DNA from: Aquisalinus luteolus
Lineage (GTDB): Bacteria; Pseudomonadota; Alphaproteobacteria; Caulobacterales; Parvularculaceae
NCBI RefSeq assembly: GCF_009712425.2
Contig: NZ_VCJR02000001.1
Coordinates: 1,182,001 to 1,246,000, forward strand
Direction: 5' to 3'
DNA: 64,000 nucleotides
The notes under the pieces are model-generated. The model was not told the DNA's origin and did not search any database. It saw only the letters and a list, made by a program, of their open reading frames with translations. Below, piece after piece: positions 34,403 to 43,662 of the stretch. A program made the position numbers and the translations under genes. Positions within the stretch are counted from its first letter, which is position 1; each line of letters opens with the position of its first letter.

Positions 34403-35374
34403 TTATCGGTCCATGCCCGCAGCGGCGTAGATCGCATCGATCAGCGCCATGTTGGCGACCGCATCGGACGGGGGCAGGACCGGTTCGGCTTCCCCCTTCA
34501 CCAGGCGGATGAAATGGTCGAGCTGGTGGTCGTAGGTCGTATCGCCATCGACGGTTTCGACATCATCCTGACCGTGCACGCGCATTGTGACCTGGTGGCC
34601 CTTGTGCGGGTGCACGAAGTTTGCGTAATGCAGGATGCCTTTCTCGCCGGTCAGCTTCACGCTCGCCTCAAACTCGATATCCTCGCGCATGGAGGAATGA
34701 ATGTGCGCCGACACGCCGCCCGGGAAGGTGAGGTATGCCTCCATGCCCATATCCGCGCCCTTGCCATTGTCTTCGGCCACGGCACGTTCGACCGCCGGTT
34801 CGCCCCCGGCAATGGAGCGCAGGGCGTGGAGGCAGTAGCAGCCAAGGTCCATCAGCGAACCGCCGCCCAGTGCCGGATCATGACGCAGCTCGCCATCGCG
34901 GTTGGGGATGGTGACGGTGAAGACGCTCTCCATCTCGCGCAGCGTGCCGAGGCGGCCGTCGCGCACTATGTCCAGCACGCGCTCAAACGCCGGGTGGAAG
35001 CGATAGTGAAAGGCTTCGAGTAGCACTGTGCCGCTTGTCGAGGCCGCATCAGCCATTTCCTGCGCCTCTGCCGCGTTCATCGCAAACGGCTTCTCGCACA
35101 GCACATGCTTGCCGGCCTTCAGGGCACGGATGGTCAGGTCCTTGTGCCGGTTCGGGGGGAGGGCGTTGTAGACGATGTCGATATCGTCGGCCTCGACCAG
35201 CGCTTCATAGCTCGTTTCGCAGCGCTCGATCGCATGCTCGAGGATATAGGCCTCGCCACGCTCGACATCGCGGCAGCTGGCGGCAACGATTTTGCAGTCA
35301 TCACGCTTTGCGACCTGCGGGATGAGGGCTGTCGGGGCGATTCTCGACGCGCCCAGCAGTCCGATTCTCAGCAT
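34403..35374 (-). CDS. Gfo/Idh/MocA family NAD(P)-dependent oxidoreductase
   Basis: A 323-residue two-domain oxidoreductase. The Rossmann start is IGLLGASRIAPTALI and the catalytic-lysine motif is LCEKPFAMNAAEA; GGGSLMDLGCYCLHALRSIAG is the C-domain signature. The family acts on sugars and dihydrodiols; closest in style to trans-1,2-dihydrobenzene-1,2-diol dehydrogenase / glucose-fructose oxidoreductase-like members. No sugar-metabolism partner is adjacent. It lies downstream of the ABC-F gene on the same strand with a 23-base gap. Confidence 0.92.
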   Translation of the reverse strand: MLRIGLLGASRIAPTALIPQVAKRDDCKIVAASCRDVERGEAYILEHAIERCETSYEALVEADDIDIVYNALPPNRHKDLTIRALKAGKHVLCEKPFAMNAAEAQEMADAASTSGTVLLEAFHYRFHPAFERVLDIVRDGRLGTLREMESVFTVTIPNRDGELRHDPALGGGSLMDLGCYCLHALRSIAGGEPAVERAVAEDNGKGADMGMEAYLTFPGGVSAHIHSSMREDIEFEASVKLTGEKGILHYANFVHPHKGHQVTMRVHGQDDVETVDGDTTYDHQLDHFIRLVKGEAEPVLPPSDAVANMALIDAIYAAAGMDR

Positions 35375-35397
35375 TCCTGTCTCCTTGGCATTGGCGC

Positions 35398-37212
35398 TCA
35401 GCCCTCGAGGCTCTCGCGCATCATTTCCAGTTCCAGCCAGCGCTCTTCCTTCTCGGCGAGGCTCGCCTGCGCTGCCTCCAGCGCCTGCGTTGCTTGTCTG
35501 AATTTGTCCGGGTCCTTCATGAACAGGTCGGCATCGGCCAGCACTTTCTCATAGGCGGCAATGTCCTGTTCAAGCTTCTCCATTTCGCCGGGCAGCGTAT
35601 CGAGCGCGTATTGATCCTTGTAGGACAGTTTCGCCTTCTTCTGCGGCTGTGGCGGCGGAGAAGCCTTGTCCTGTTTCGGCTTGTCGGCAGGTTTTTCCGA
35701 TACTGATGCTTCGCGCACCGGCATCTCACGCTTCTGGCGCATCATGTCGGTATAGCCGCCGGGCCAGACACGCCACGTGCCGTCGCCTTCAGGGGCGATA
35801 GTCGCGGTCACCGTGCGATCGAGAAAATCCCGGTCGTGGGAGACGAGCAGCACAGTGCCTTCATAGGCGGCGATCATTTCCTGCAAAAGGTCGAGGGTTT
35901 CCAGGTCGAGATCGTTGGTCGGCTCGTCGAGCACCATCAGGTTGGAGGGCTGGGCGAGAGCAATCGCCAGCGCCAGTCGGCCGCGTTCGCCGCCGGACAG
36001 GGCAGATATTTGCGAGCGCGCCTGTTCCGGCTGGAACAGGAAGTCCTTCAGATAGCTCATCACGTGTTTCTGTTGGCCACCGACAGAGACCATGTCGCCG
36101 CGCCCGCCGGTCAGCGCATCCATCAGCCGCGTTTCCGGCTTCAGGCTGTCGCGTTTCTGGTCGAGAGTGATGACATCGAGATTGGTCCCGATACGGATCG
36201 ACCCGCTGTCGGGCGCCAGCTCGCCGATCAGCATTTTCAGCAGCGTCGTCTTGCCGGCACCGTTCGGGCCTGCGAGGCCGATACGATCGCCGCGCTGGAT
36301 GCGGATAGAGAAGTCCTTCACAATGTCGCGCCCGCCATAGGACTTGGCGAGGTGCTCGGCCTCGATCACCAGCTTGCCGGACTGGCCGCTTTCGCTGGCA
36401 GCGAGTTTCGGCCCGCCCTGGACTTTCACGATCTCGCGGCGCTGGGCACGCAGCTCGCCGAGTTCCTTCATGCGGCGCACATTACGCTTGCGCCTGGCGG
36501 TGACGCCATAGGTGACCCAGTGTTCCTCGCGCACGATCTTGCGGTCGAGCTTGTGCTGTTCCAGTTCTTCCTGTTCCAGAACCGTGTCGCGCCATTCCTC
36601 GAATGCGCCGAAACCCTGGTTCAGCTCGCGCGTCTGGCCGCGGTCGAGCCAGATCGTCCGTGAGGTGATGTTCTCCAGGAACCGGCGGTCGTGGCTGATC
36701 AGGACGACGGCGGAGCGGGTGGCTTTCAGTTCGGCTTCCAGCCAGTCTATGACCGGCAGGTCGAGATGGTTGGTCGGCTCGTCCATCAGCAGGATGTCAG
36801 GCTCAGGCGCCATGACGCGGGCGAGCGCGGCGCGTCTTGCCTCGCCGCCGGAAAGCTTTGCCGGGTCTTCCTCGCCGGTCAGGCCCAGTTCGGACAGCAG
36901 GTAATCGATGCGGTATTCCTCATCGCCCGGCGTCAGCCCGGCGGCGACATAGTCGCGGATCGTCGCATGGCCGGAAAAATCCGGCTCCTGTTCCAGATAG
37001 CGCACGGTCACGTCCGGCTTGATCATGCGTTCGCCGCTGTCTGCCTCGACAAGGCCAGCCGCGATCTTCAGCAGGGTCGATTTGCCCGAGCCGTTGCGCC
37101 CGACAAGGCATAGCCGGTCGCGCTCCTGCACGAACAGCTCGGCCCCCGTCAGCAGCGGGGTGCCGCCGAAGGTCAGGGCGATATCGCGAAGGGTGAGCAG
37201 GGGAGGCGTCAT
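35398..37212 (-). CDS. uup: ABC-F family ATPase, Uup-type
   Basis: A 604-residue protein with two ABC ATPase domains and no membrane segments. Domain 1: GRNGSGKST, LSGGEARRAALARVMAPEPDILLMDEPTNHLDL; domain 2: GPNGAGKTT, LSGGERGRLALAIALAQPSNLMVLDEPTNDLDL. The inter-domain linker (about 225-270, with KRNVRRMKELGELRAQRRE) and a C-terminal proline-rich plus coiled-coil tail (about 505-604) point to the Uup branch, which acts on ribosomes or branched DNA. ABC-F proteins are not exporters. Uup assignment is by domain layout; EttA lacks such a tail. Confidence 0.93.
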   Translation of the reverse strand: MTPPLLTLRDIALTFGGTPLLTGAELFVQERDRLCLVGRNGSGKSTLLKIAAGLVEADSGERMIKPDVTVRYLEQEPDFSGHATIRDYVAAGLTPGDEEYRIDYLLSELGLTGEEDPAKLSGGEARRAALARVMAPEPDILLMDEPTNHLDLPVIDWLEAELKATRSAVVLISHDRRFLENITSRTIWLDRGQTRELNQGFGAFEEWRDTVLEQEELEQHKLDRKIVREEHWVTYGVTARRKRNVRRMKELGELRAQRREIVKVQGGPKLAASESGQSGKLVIEAEHLAKSYGGRDIVKDFSIRIQRGDRIGLAGPNGAGKTTLLKMLIGELAPDSGSIRIGTNLDVITLDQKRDSLKPETRLMDALTGGRGDMVSVGGQQKHVMSYLKDFLFQPEQARSQISALSGGERGRLALAIALAQPSNLMVLDEPTNDLDLETLDLLQEMIAAYEGTVLLVSHDRDFLDRTVTATIAPEGDGTWRVWPGGYTDMMRQKREMPVREASVSEKPADKPKQDKASPPPQPQKKAKLSYKDQYALDTLPGEMEKLEQDIAAYEKVLADADLFMKDPDKFRQATQALEAAQASLAEKEERWLELEMMRESLEG

Positions 37213-37362
37213 GGTTTTGCCTGACTAGATAGAAAACGGCGGAGGTCCGGCCTTCTAGCGTGCGCGGTATGGCCCCGTCAAAGCCTTAGAAATGCCCATT
37301 TCGTGGTGTTTCATGAGCATCGAGGCGGCGCGTGGGTTGTAATGCCGCAAGGAGATTTGGCC

Positions 37363-37497
37363 ATGTTCAATGAGCATCACGACAAGATCGGTTCAGACGA
37401 TTATCACAAAGAGCCCTCGCTTGACCTCGTCGGGCTGGTGTTCATCGGTGTCCTCGTTGCGATCCCGCTGGGGCTGTACCTGATAGCGGCGTTCTGA
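37363..37497 (+). CDS. Small single-pass membrane protein of unknown function
   Basis: A 44-residue protein starting at ATG 37363 with AAGGAG 9 bases upstream. A His-rich, charged N-terminus (MFNEHHDKIGSDDYHKEPS) precedes one hydrophobic segment (LVGLVFIGVLVAIPLGLYLIAAF) that runs to the end. The frame is open back to 37303 but lacks a better site. It ends 6 bases before the end of cobS on the other strand, where an AGCTAG/CTAGCT inverted repeat lies. Function unknown. Confidence 0.6.
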   Translation: MFNEHHDKIGSDDYHKEPSLDLVGLVFIGVLVAIPLGLYLIAAF

Positions 37498-37503
37498 CGA
37501 AAG

Positions 37504-38496
37504 CTAGCTGATGCCTAGCTGGTGAGCCGCTTCCGGCAGGTCCTCGCCAAAGGCACGCTGATAGAATTCGGCCACCGTCGGTCGCTCCAGCTCATCGCAT
37601 TTGTTCAGGAACGTTACCCGGAATGCATAACCGATATTCTGGAAGATTTCAGCGTTCTGCGCCCAGGTGATGACCGTGCGCGGACTCATCACGGTCGAGA
37701 TGTCGCCATTGATGAAACCATTGCGCGTCATGTCGGCGACACGCACCATCGCGGAGATTTTCTCCCGGCCTTCCTTGCTGTCATAGCTCGGCAGCTTGGC
37801 GAGCACGATCGCCGCTTCCTCGTCATGTTCCAGATAGTTCAGCGTGGTGACGATCGACCAGCGGTCCATCTGGCCCTGGTTGATCTGCTGCGTACCGTGA
37901 TAGAGCCCGGTCGTGTCGCCGAGGCCGATCGTGTTGGTCGTCGCGAACAGGCGGAAATAGGGGTTCGGTGACAGGACGCGGTTCTGGTCGAGCAGGGTCA
38001 GGCGACCCTCGGCCTCCAGCACTCGCTGGATGACGAACATCACATCCGGGCGACCGGCATCATATTCATCGAAGACGAGCGCGACAGGGCGCTGGAACGC
38101 CCATGGCAGCAGCCCTTCGCGGAAGGCGGTGATCTGCTTGCCGTCCTCGACCACGATGGCGTCCTTGCCGATCAGGTCGATCCGGCTGACATGGCTGTCG
38201 AGGTTGATGCGGATACACGGCCAGTTCAGGCGCGCGGCGACCTGCTCGATATGGGTCGATTTGCCGGTGCCGTGATAACCCTGCACCATGACGCGGCGGT
38301 TATGGGCAAAGCCTGCGAGGATCGACAGCGTCGTTTCCGGGTCGAAGCGATAGGTCTCGTCGCGCGGGGGCACATATTCATTACCCTCGGAAAAGGCCGG
38401 CACAGTCATGTCCACCGGCACACCGAACATCTCCTTGGCGGAGACGGTGATGTCAGGGCTTTCAGCAAAACTGGCGTTGGTATCGATCGACGTCAT
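37504..38496 (-). CDS. cobS: CobS-like AAA+ ATPase (cobaltochelatase subunit)
   Basis: A 330-residue MoxR-type AAA+ protein matching the small subunit of aerobic cobaltochelatase. Walker A is GYHGTGKST, Walker [14 protein letters not shown], with [25 protein letters not shown] and a [25 protein letters not shown] end that are distinctive for CobS. In B12 synthesis it works with CobT and CobN. Here CobT is not adjacent and no other cobalamin gene is in the window; many alphaproteobacteria keep a CobST pair of uncertain role. The start at 38496 follows GAAGAGAG; the J-domain gene lies 94 bases upstream. Confidence 0.93.
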   Translation of the reverse strand: MTSIDTNASFAESPDITVSAKEMFGVPVDMTVPAFSEGNEYVPPRDETYRFDPETTLSILAGFAHNRRVMVQGYHGTGKSTHIEQVAARLNWPCIRINLDSHVSRIDLIGKDAIVVEDGKQITAFREGLLPWAFQRPVALVFDEYDAGRPDVMFVIQRVLEAEGRLTLLDQNRVLSPNPYFRLFATTNTIGLGDTTGLYHGTQQINQGQMDRWSIVTTLNYLEHDEEAAIVLAKLPSYDSKEGREKISAMVRVADMTRNGFINGDISTVMSPRTVITWAQNAEIFQNIGYAFRVTFLNKCDELERPTVAEFYQRAFGEDLPEAAHQLGIS

Positions 38497-38590
38497 AAGG
38501 CTCTCTTCAACAATAATGCAGCGCAACATCACGCAAACCGGGCGCCTATGCAAGGTGCCGGTTCAGCGCAGTCAGGTGTCGATAGGGTAG

Positions 38591-39238
38591 TTAGACGAAA
38601 TTCGCCTTTTTCAAGATCTGGTGCGCCTTGATGACTTCCTGCAGCTGCTCTTCCGCGCCACGGTCGCCTGCGTTCGAATCCGGGTGGAAGCGCTTGACGA
38701 GTTCGGCATAGCGCTTGCGGATATCGGAAGCTGAAGAGTTTGGTTGCAGGTTCATCGTCTTGAAGGCGCTGATCTGCAGCTTGGTCAGGCGCCGTCCTTC
38801 GCGCATTACCGCCTCGCGGTCGATCTTCGCATCCGGGCTCTGGGCGAAGACACCGAGGGAATCGTTGATGACGGCTTCGTCACCGACGGAGGCGCGGGCA
38901 GCGGCAGCAGCGCGGGAGTTCTTGGACATCTCCCATGTCGGACGGTCACCATAGCGGGCCGCCTCGCGGATCTTCTGGGCTTCACTCTCGCTCTTGCCTT
39001 CGAAGAAATTCCAGTTCTTGTTATGCTCGCGGGCATGGACCGGGCAGAACCAGAAGAATTCATTGAGCTGGTCTGGCGATTTCGGTGCGCGCACTTCGGC
39101 CGGATTTTCGCACTCCGGATGGTCACAGGTGCGCACGTCCTGCTTGGCCCATGACTTGCGCGCAGTGCGCCCGCCCTTGGTCGGCTTGGCGCGGATATCG
39201 AAGCCCATACGGGGCTTGTATTCGTAACTCTTTGGCAT
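38591..39238 (-). CDS. J-domain (DnaJ-like) molecular co-chaperone
   Basis: A 215-residue protein with its J domain at the C-terminus: KTMNLQPNSSASDIRKRYAELVKRFHPDSNAGD, containing the HPD tripeptide that stimulates DnaK, then a helix IKAHQILKK. The N-terminal half has a Cys/His cluster (TCDHPECENPAEV ... FFWFCPVHAREHNKNW) that may bind zinc, and the lead MGFDIRAKPTKGGRTARK. This arrangement, beside cobS and bolA, is conserved in the class, so it may serve CobS assembly, but that is inference. It is divergent from bolA. Confidence 0.9.
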   Translation of the reverse strand: MPKSYEYKPRMGFDIRAKPTKGGRTARKSWAKQDVRTCDHPECENPAEVRAPKSPDQLNEFFWFCPVHAREHNKNWNFFEGKSESEAQKIREAARYGDRPTWEMSKNSRAAAAARASVGDEAVINDSLGVFAQSPDAKIDREAVMREGRRLTKLQISAFKTMNLQPNSSASDIRKRYAELVKRFHPDSNAGDRGAEEQLQEVIKAHQILKKANFV

Positions 39239-39337
39239 TGGCGGATTATGGGTGTTTTGCGGGCGATAAAACAGTCTTGACTTGCAGGGCAGTAAGTGGC
39301 TTTCTCAGCAGTTTTCTTTTGCCGGAAGGATAATGAT

Positions 39338-39601
39338 ATGAGCGTTGCAGAAACCCTGAAAACCAAGCTGGAAGCTGGGCTTTCGCCCACCGAGCTGGAG
39401 ATAGAAGACCAGTCATACCTCCACAAGGGGCATGCCGGTGCACCGGAGGGCGGCGAGAGCCATTTCCGCGTGCGAATCGTTGCCGCCGCCTTCGAGGGCA
39501 AGACCCGCCTGCAGCGTCACAAGATGGTGAATGAAATTCTCGCCGAAGAACTCGCCGGGCCGGTCCACGCGCTGACTATGGTGACGGACACACCGTCCTG
39601 A
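39338..39601 (+). CDS. bolA: BolA family protein
   Basis: An 87-residue protein with the class II KH-like BolA fold: MSVAETLKTKLEAGLSPTELEIEDQSYLHKGHAGAPEGGESHFRV is summarised by the HKGHAG and ESHFRVRIVAAAFEGKTRLQRHKMVNEIL motifs, with the conserved invariant histidine in LQRHK. BolA pairs with monothiol glutaredoxins to bind iron-sulphur clusters and signals iron status. GGAAGGA lies upstream of ATG 39338; the longer frame to 39296 is not family-like. No glutaredoxin gene adjoins it in the window. Confidence 0.93.
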   Translation: MSVAETLKTKLEAGLSPTELEIEDQSYLHKGHAGAPEGGESHFRVRIVAAAFEGKTRLQRHKMVNEILAEELAGPVHALTMVTDTPS

Positions 39602-39700
39602 GTGGTGCTGAATCTGAAATCGATTGTAGGCCACCCCAACTACCGTTGATCTGATAGCCGCTTCCTCGCTCTAATCATCGGAAACAAAGAGGAGGAAATC

Positions 39701-41059
39701 ATGTCGACATTGAACAGGCGCGCGCTGCTTGGCGCGGTCGCGGGAACCGCCGGGCTGACGGCTCTGGGACAGGGCTCAACGAGTGCACGGGCACAGACTG
39801 CTTCCGGCGGTGACTTGCTCGCGCCAACACCGCCAATGGGGTGGAACAGCTGGAACTCGTTTGCCACTACCATTACCGAGAAACAGGCGAAAGATGTCGC
39901 CAGGGTGATGGCAGACAAGCTGCTGCCCTATGGCTATGACGTCTTTACCGTCGACATCCAGTGGTATGAGCCGAACGCAACCGGCTATGCCTATCGCGAC
40001 CAGGCGGAACTCGCCATGGACGGGTACGGACGGTTGCAGCCCGCGCCTAATCGCTTCCCGTCAGCGCGGGGCGGGGCAGGTTTCAAGCCACTCGCCGATC
40101 ACATCCACGGCCTCGGCCTGAAGTTCGGTATCCACCTGATGCGCGGCATCCCGCGGATCGCCTATGACAAGGACCTGCCGGTTCTGGGTACGGAATATAC
40201 CGCCCGCGACATTGCCAATCCGCTGTCGATCTGCACCTGGAATGGCGACATGTATGGTGTCGATATGTCGAAGCCCGGTGCTCAGGCCTATTACAATTCG
40301 GTCTTCCAGATGTTCGCCGACTGGGGCGTCGACTATGTGAAGGTCGACGATATCAGCCGTCCTTACGAGGATCACTGGGATGAGGTCGAGGCGATCCGCT
40401 CGGCTATGGATGCGACCGGTCGCCCGATGGTGTTGAGCCTGTCGCCGGGCGAGACCAATATCGAATGGGGCGCCCACGCACAGAAATATGCGCAGCTTTG
40501 GCGCATCTCCGACGATTTCTGGGACGACTGGCAATTGCTGCATGACCAGTTCGAGCGCCTGCACAATTGGAACGGCTTCCGCCGCCCGGGGGCGTGGCCG
40601 GATGCCGACATGCTGCCGCTCGGCACGCTGGCGCTGGGCGACCGCAAGAGCCGGTTCACGCGCGATGAGCAACAGACGCTGATGACGCTGTGGGCCATCG
40701 CCCGTTCGCCACTGATCATGGGCGGCGATCTTCGCGACCTGGAAGATAACACGCTGCGCCTGCTGACCAATCGCGATGTCATCGCCGTCAACCAGCACTC
40801 CCACAACAACATGCAGCTGTGGAACAATGGTGATCAGATCGTCTGGCGGGCTGAATCGCCCGAGGGCGATATCTATGCCGCGTTGTTCAACCTGCACCAG
40901 TGGTCGAGGCCTATAGAGCAGCCGCTGAAGGCGCTGGGTGCGCCCGACACCGCGCGGGTGACGGAGCTTTGGTCCGGCAGGACATCCACCATAAGCGATT
41001 CCATTTCGCAGGAGCTGCGCAGTCACGCGAGTGCGCTTTACAAAATTTCAGCGGTCTGA
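39701..41059 (+). CDS. Tat-exported alpha-galactosidase, glycoside hydrolase family 27
   Basis: A 452-residue retaining glycosidase. A twin-arginine signal peptide (NRRALLGAVAGTAGLTA, cleavage near residue 31, ARAQ) marks export of a folded enzyme. The GH27/clan-D barrel starts TPPMGWNSWNSF; the nucleophile is Asp216 in DYVKVDD and the acid/base is Asp272 in RISDD (RxxxD); PDADMLPLG, WAIARSPLIMGGDLRDL and LLTNRDVIAVNQ follow. A C-terminal beta-domain has lost little. It probably removes terminal alpha-galactose from extracellular glycans. AGAGGAGG gives a strong ribosome-binding site. No transporter or receptor for sugars is alongside. Confidence 0.95.
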   Translation: MSTLNRRALLGAVAGTAGLTALGQGSTSARAQTASGGDLLAPTPPMGWNSWNSFATTITEKQAKDVARVMADKLLPYGYDVFTVDIQWYEPNATGYAYRDQAELAMDGYGRLQPAPNRFPSARGGAGFKPLADHIHGLGLKFGIHLMRGIPRIAYDKDLPVLGTEYTARDIANPLSICTWNGDMYGVDMSKPGAQAYYNSVFQMFADWGVDYVKVDDISRPYEDHWDEVEAIRSAMDATGRPMVLSLSPGETNIEWGAHAQKYAQLWRISDDFWDDWQLLHDQFERLHNWNGFRRPGAWPDADMLPLGTLALGDRKSRFTRDEQQTLMTLWAIARSPLIMGGDLRDLEDNTLRLLTNRDVIAVNQHSHNNMQLWNNGDQIVWRAESPEGDIYAALFNLHQWSRPIEQPLKALGAPDTARVTELWSGRTSTISDSISQELRSHASALYKISAV

Positions 41060-41073
41060 GGTTTTAGCTGAAA

Positions 41074-42378
41074 TCAGGAGCTTGTGTCGGCATTCGGGGC
41101 GGCATTGTCTGCTGCCCCGGCGTCCTGTGCCGCCTTCTCGCCACGGGCCCTCAGGTCTGCCTTCTGCATGGTGATCCAGAACGGGATCATGGCGAGGGCA
41201 AGCAGGATGGCGGCGGCAAGGAAAGGCGCACCGGCAAATTCGACCGGCGCACCACTGCCGGTGAAATATTCGAACAGGAGCGTCATCGTCAGCGGCGAGG
41301 TCATCATGGTGATCGACATGACCGAGGCGATGGCGCCCTGTAGTTCGCCCTGTGCGTTCGACGGGGTCGCCCGGCTCATCAGCCCCTGCATCGCCGGCAT
41401 CATGAAGCCGCCGAGCGCGCCGATGACGAGCCAGAGATAGACCCAGACACCCGTCGGCGCGAGCAGGGAGTAACCCACAAAAGACGCGATCATCGAGGCT
41501 GCGCCGATCAGCACCGCGCGTCGCTCGCCGATGATCGGGATCATTTTCCGCGTCAGTCCGCCTTGCACCACGGCAGCGAGGACGCCGACAAACATCAGCG
41601 ATGTGCCGACCTCGGCTGGTGACCAGCCATATTTCCATTCGGTGAAATAGGCCCAGATCGCGGGCAGGGAGTTGTGGGCGAACTGCATCACGAAATAGGT
41701 CACGAGCACGCCGATCACGATCGGGTATTTCGCGACCTGTATCAGGCTACCGAACGGGTTGGCGCGGGCCCAGGAGAAGGGCCGGCGGTTCTCTTCGGCC
41801 AAGGTCTCTGGCAGCACGAAAAAGCCGTATACGAAGTTGACGAAGATGATCGCGCTCGCCGCAAAGAAAGGCAGGCGCGTGCCCATCTCGCCGAGCCAGC
41901 CGCCAATGCCGGGCCCGATGATGAAGCCGAGACCGAAGGCGGCACCGAGCAGGCCGAAATTCGCCGCTCGTTTCTCCGGCGGCGAGATGTCGGCGATATA
42001 GGCATTGGCGGTCGCGAAGGTTGCCGCGAAAGCACCGGACAAGGCACGGCCCAGGAATAGCCACCAGTATGTCGGTGCCAACGCCATGAGCAGGAAGTCT
42101 ATCGAATAGCCAAGCAGGGAAAACAGGATCACCGGGCGGCGGCCGAACCTGTCAGACAGTCCGCCGAGGATTGGCGACATGAAGAACTGCATCACGGCAT
42201 AGACGAACAATAGCGCACCGCCATAGGGCGCCGCCTCCGACACCGACTTGCCGGTCAGCTCCGTCAGAAGTGTCGGCATCACCGGAATGATGATTCCGAG
42301 GCCTATGATGTCGAGCAGCACCGTGACGAAAAGGAAGGCCAGTGCATACCTGCCCGGCTTGCGGGAAAAGAGGGCCAT
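41074..42378 (-). CDS. MFS transporter, TetA-like (TCR/Tet family)
   Basis: A 434-residue inner-membrane protein with twelve hydrophobic segments. Motif [17 protein letters not shown], lies in the loop between segments 2 and 3; [17 protein letters not shown] at the start, [31 protein letters not shown] and [17 protein letters not shown] are typical of the tetracycline-efflux subfamily. Chromosomal relatives export varied drugs and many do not confer tetracycline resistance. An Ala/Asp-rich soluble tail ends the protein. It faces the GH27 gene across 14 bases. Confidence 0.9.
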   Translation of the reverse strand: MALFSRKPGRYALAFLFVTVLLDIIGLGIIIPVMPTLLTELTGKSVSEAAPYGGALLFVYAVMQFFMSPILGGLSDRFGRRPVILFSLLGYSIDFLLMALAPTYWWLFLGRALSGAFAATFATANAYIADISPPEKRAANFGLLGAAFGLGFIIGPGIGGWLGEMGTRLPFFAASAIIFVNFVYGFFVLPETLAEENRRPFSWARANPFGSLIQVAKYPIVIGVLVTYFVMQFAHNSLPAIWAYFTEWKYGWSPAEVGTSLMFVGVLAAVVQGGLTRKMIPIIGERRAVLIGAASMIASFVGYSLLAPTGVWVYLWLVIGALGGFMMPAMQGLMSRATPSNAQGELQGAIASVMSITMMTSPLTMTLLFEYFTGSGAPVEFAGAPFLAAAILLALAMIPFWITMQKADLRARGEKAAQDAGAADNAAPNADTSS

Positions 42379-42393
42379 GAAAAGGGGTGTGTC

Positions 42394-43662
42394 CTATTGC
42401 TCCAGCGGAGTGACCTTGAGCGCCGTGATCTGGTTGCGGCGGCGCTTCAGCACTTCGAAGCGAAACCCGTGGAAGGAAAAGATCTGGCCGACATCGGGGA
42501 TGCACTGGCCTTCATGGATGACGAGGCCGGCAATGGTCACGGCCTCTTCGTCGGGCAGGCGCCAGTCCATGGCGCGGTTGAGGTCGCGGATCGTGACGGA
42601 GCCATCGACATAGATCGAGCCATCTGCCTGCGGACGCACGCCCTGTAGCGGTTCGTCATATTCGTCCTCGATCTCGCCGACGATCTCCTCGAGGATATCT
42701 TCCAGCGTGACAAGGCCCATCAGCGCGCCATACTCATCGACGATCAGGGCAAAGTGCTGCTGGGTCAGCTTGAAGGCGTCGAGCTGTTCCTGCAGCGTCG
42801 TCGTTTCAGGCACGAAATAAGGCTCCATGGCCAGCGCCGCGATATCGATCTGGCTTGTGTCCATCTTCACGCTCCACAGGGCGCGCAGAAGGTCCTTGGC
42901 GTGCAGCACACCGACGATATTGTCCGGGTCGTCCTTCCACAGCGGAATGCGTGTATGGTTCGAACTCATCATGAAGCTGACGATCTCGTCGACCGGCTGA
43001 TCGACATCCAGCATCTCGATCTGCTTGCGGTGAAGCATGATCTCCTCGACCCGGATGTCGTCTAGCTCCAGCGCACCGCGGATGATGTCGCGCGCTTCCT
43101 TGTCGATCTGCCCTTCCTCGTGGTGCAGGTCGAGAGCGCCCTTGATCTCGTCACTGACCGAGAGTACATCCGCCTGCCGCGACACGTCGAGCCCGAACAG
43201 GCGCAGCGAGGAGCGCACGATCCACTGCACGATGGCGGTGACAGGTGCAAACAGGGTCACGACGAGGCGCATCGGCCGGGCGACCAGCATGGCGATGGCT
43301 TCCGGTCTCGCGATAGCTGCGGTCTTGGGCGTTACCTCGGCGAAGACCAGGACGAGGATGGTCATGACGATGGTCGCATAGACCTCGCCCGGGCCTTCCG
43401 GGAAGAGCGAGATGAACATGCTCGTTGCCAGTGCGGAGGCGAGAATGTTGACGAGGTTGTTACCGAGCAGGATCGCACCGATCAGCCGCTCGCGGTCACT
43501 GATCAGCTTGTTGACCGCGCCGGCGGCGCTCGAGCCCTGATCCTCCATTGACCGCATCCGCGCCCGCGAGGTTGCGGTCAGCGCCGTTTCCGAGCCGGAG
43601 AAGAAAGCCGACATCAGCAGCAGGCCAAAAATGATAAGGGAAGTTGGTAGTACCTGTTCCAT
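42394..43662 (-). CDS. CNNM/CorC (HlyC/TlyC) family membrane protein with CBS pair
   Basis: A 422-residue protein with an N-terminal DUF21/CNNM membrane domain (about 1-140; MSAFFSGSETALTATSRARM, GAILLGNNLVNILASALAT, VLVFAEVTPKTAA), two CBS domains (about 200-320; HRKQIEMLDVDQPVDEIVSFM, QQHFALIVDEYGALMGLVTLEDILEEIVGEIEDEYD) and a C-terminal transporter-associated CorC_HlyC domain (about 345-422). Such proteins are implicated in Mg2+/Co2+ efflux. The true start is ATG 43662, which overlaps the aroB stop by one base (TGATG); the longer frame upstream is antisense-like. Confidence 0.92.
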   Translation of the reverse strand: MEQVLPTSLIIFGLLLMSAFFSGSETALTATSRARMRSMEDQGSSAAGAVNKLISDRERLIGAILLGNNLVNILASALATSMFISLFPEGPGEVYATIVMTILVLVFAEVTPKTAAIARPEAIAMLVARPMRLVVTLFAPVTAIVQWIVRSSLRLFGLDVSRQADVLSVSDEIKGALDLHHEEGQIDKEARDIIRGALELDDIRVEEIMLHRKQIEMLDVDQPVDEIVSFMMSSNHTRIPLWKDDPDNIVGVLHAKDLLRALWSVKMDTSQIDIAALAMEPYFVPETTTLQEQLDAFKLTQQHFALIVDEYGALMGLVTLEDILEEIVGEIEDEYDEPLQGVRPQADGSIYVDGSVTIRDLNRAMDWRLPDEEAVTIAGLVIHEGQCIPDVGQIFSFHGFRFEVLKRRRNQITALKVTPLEQ

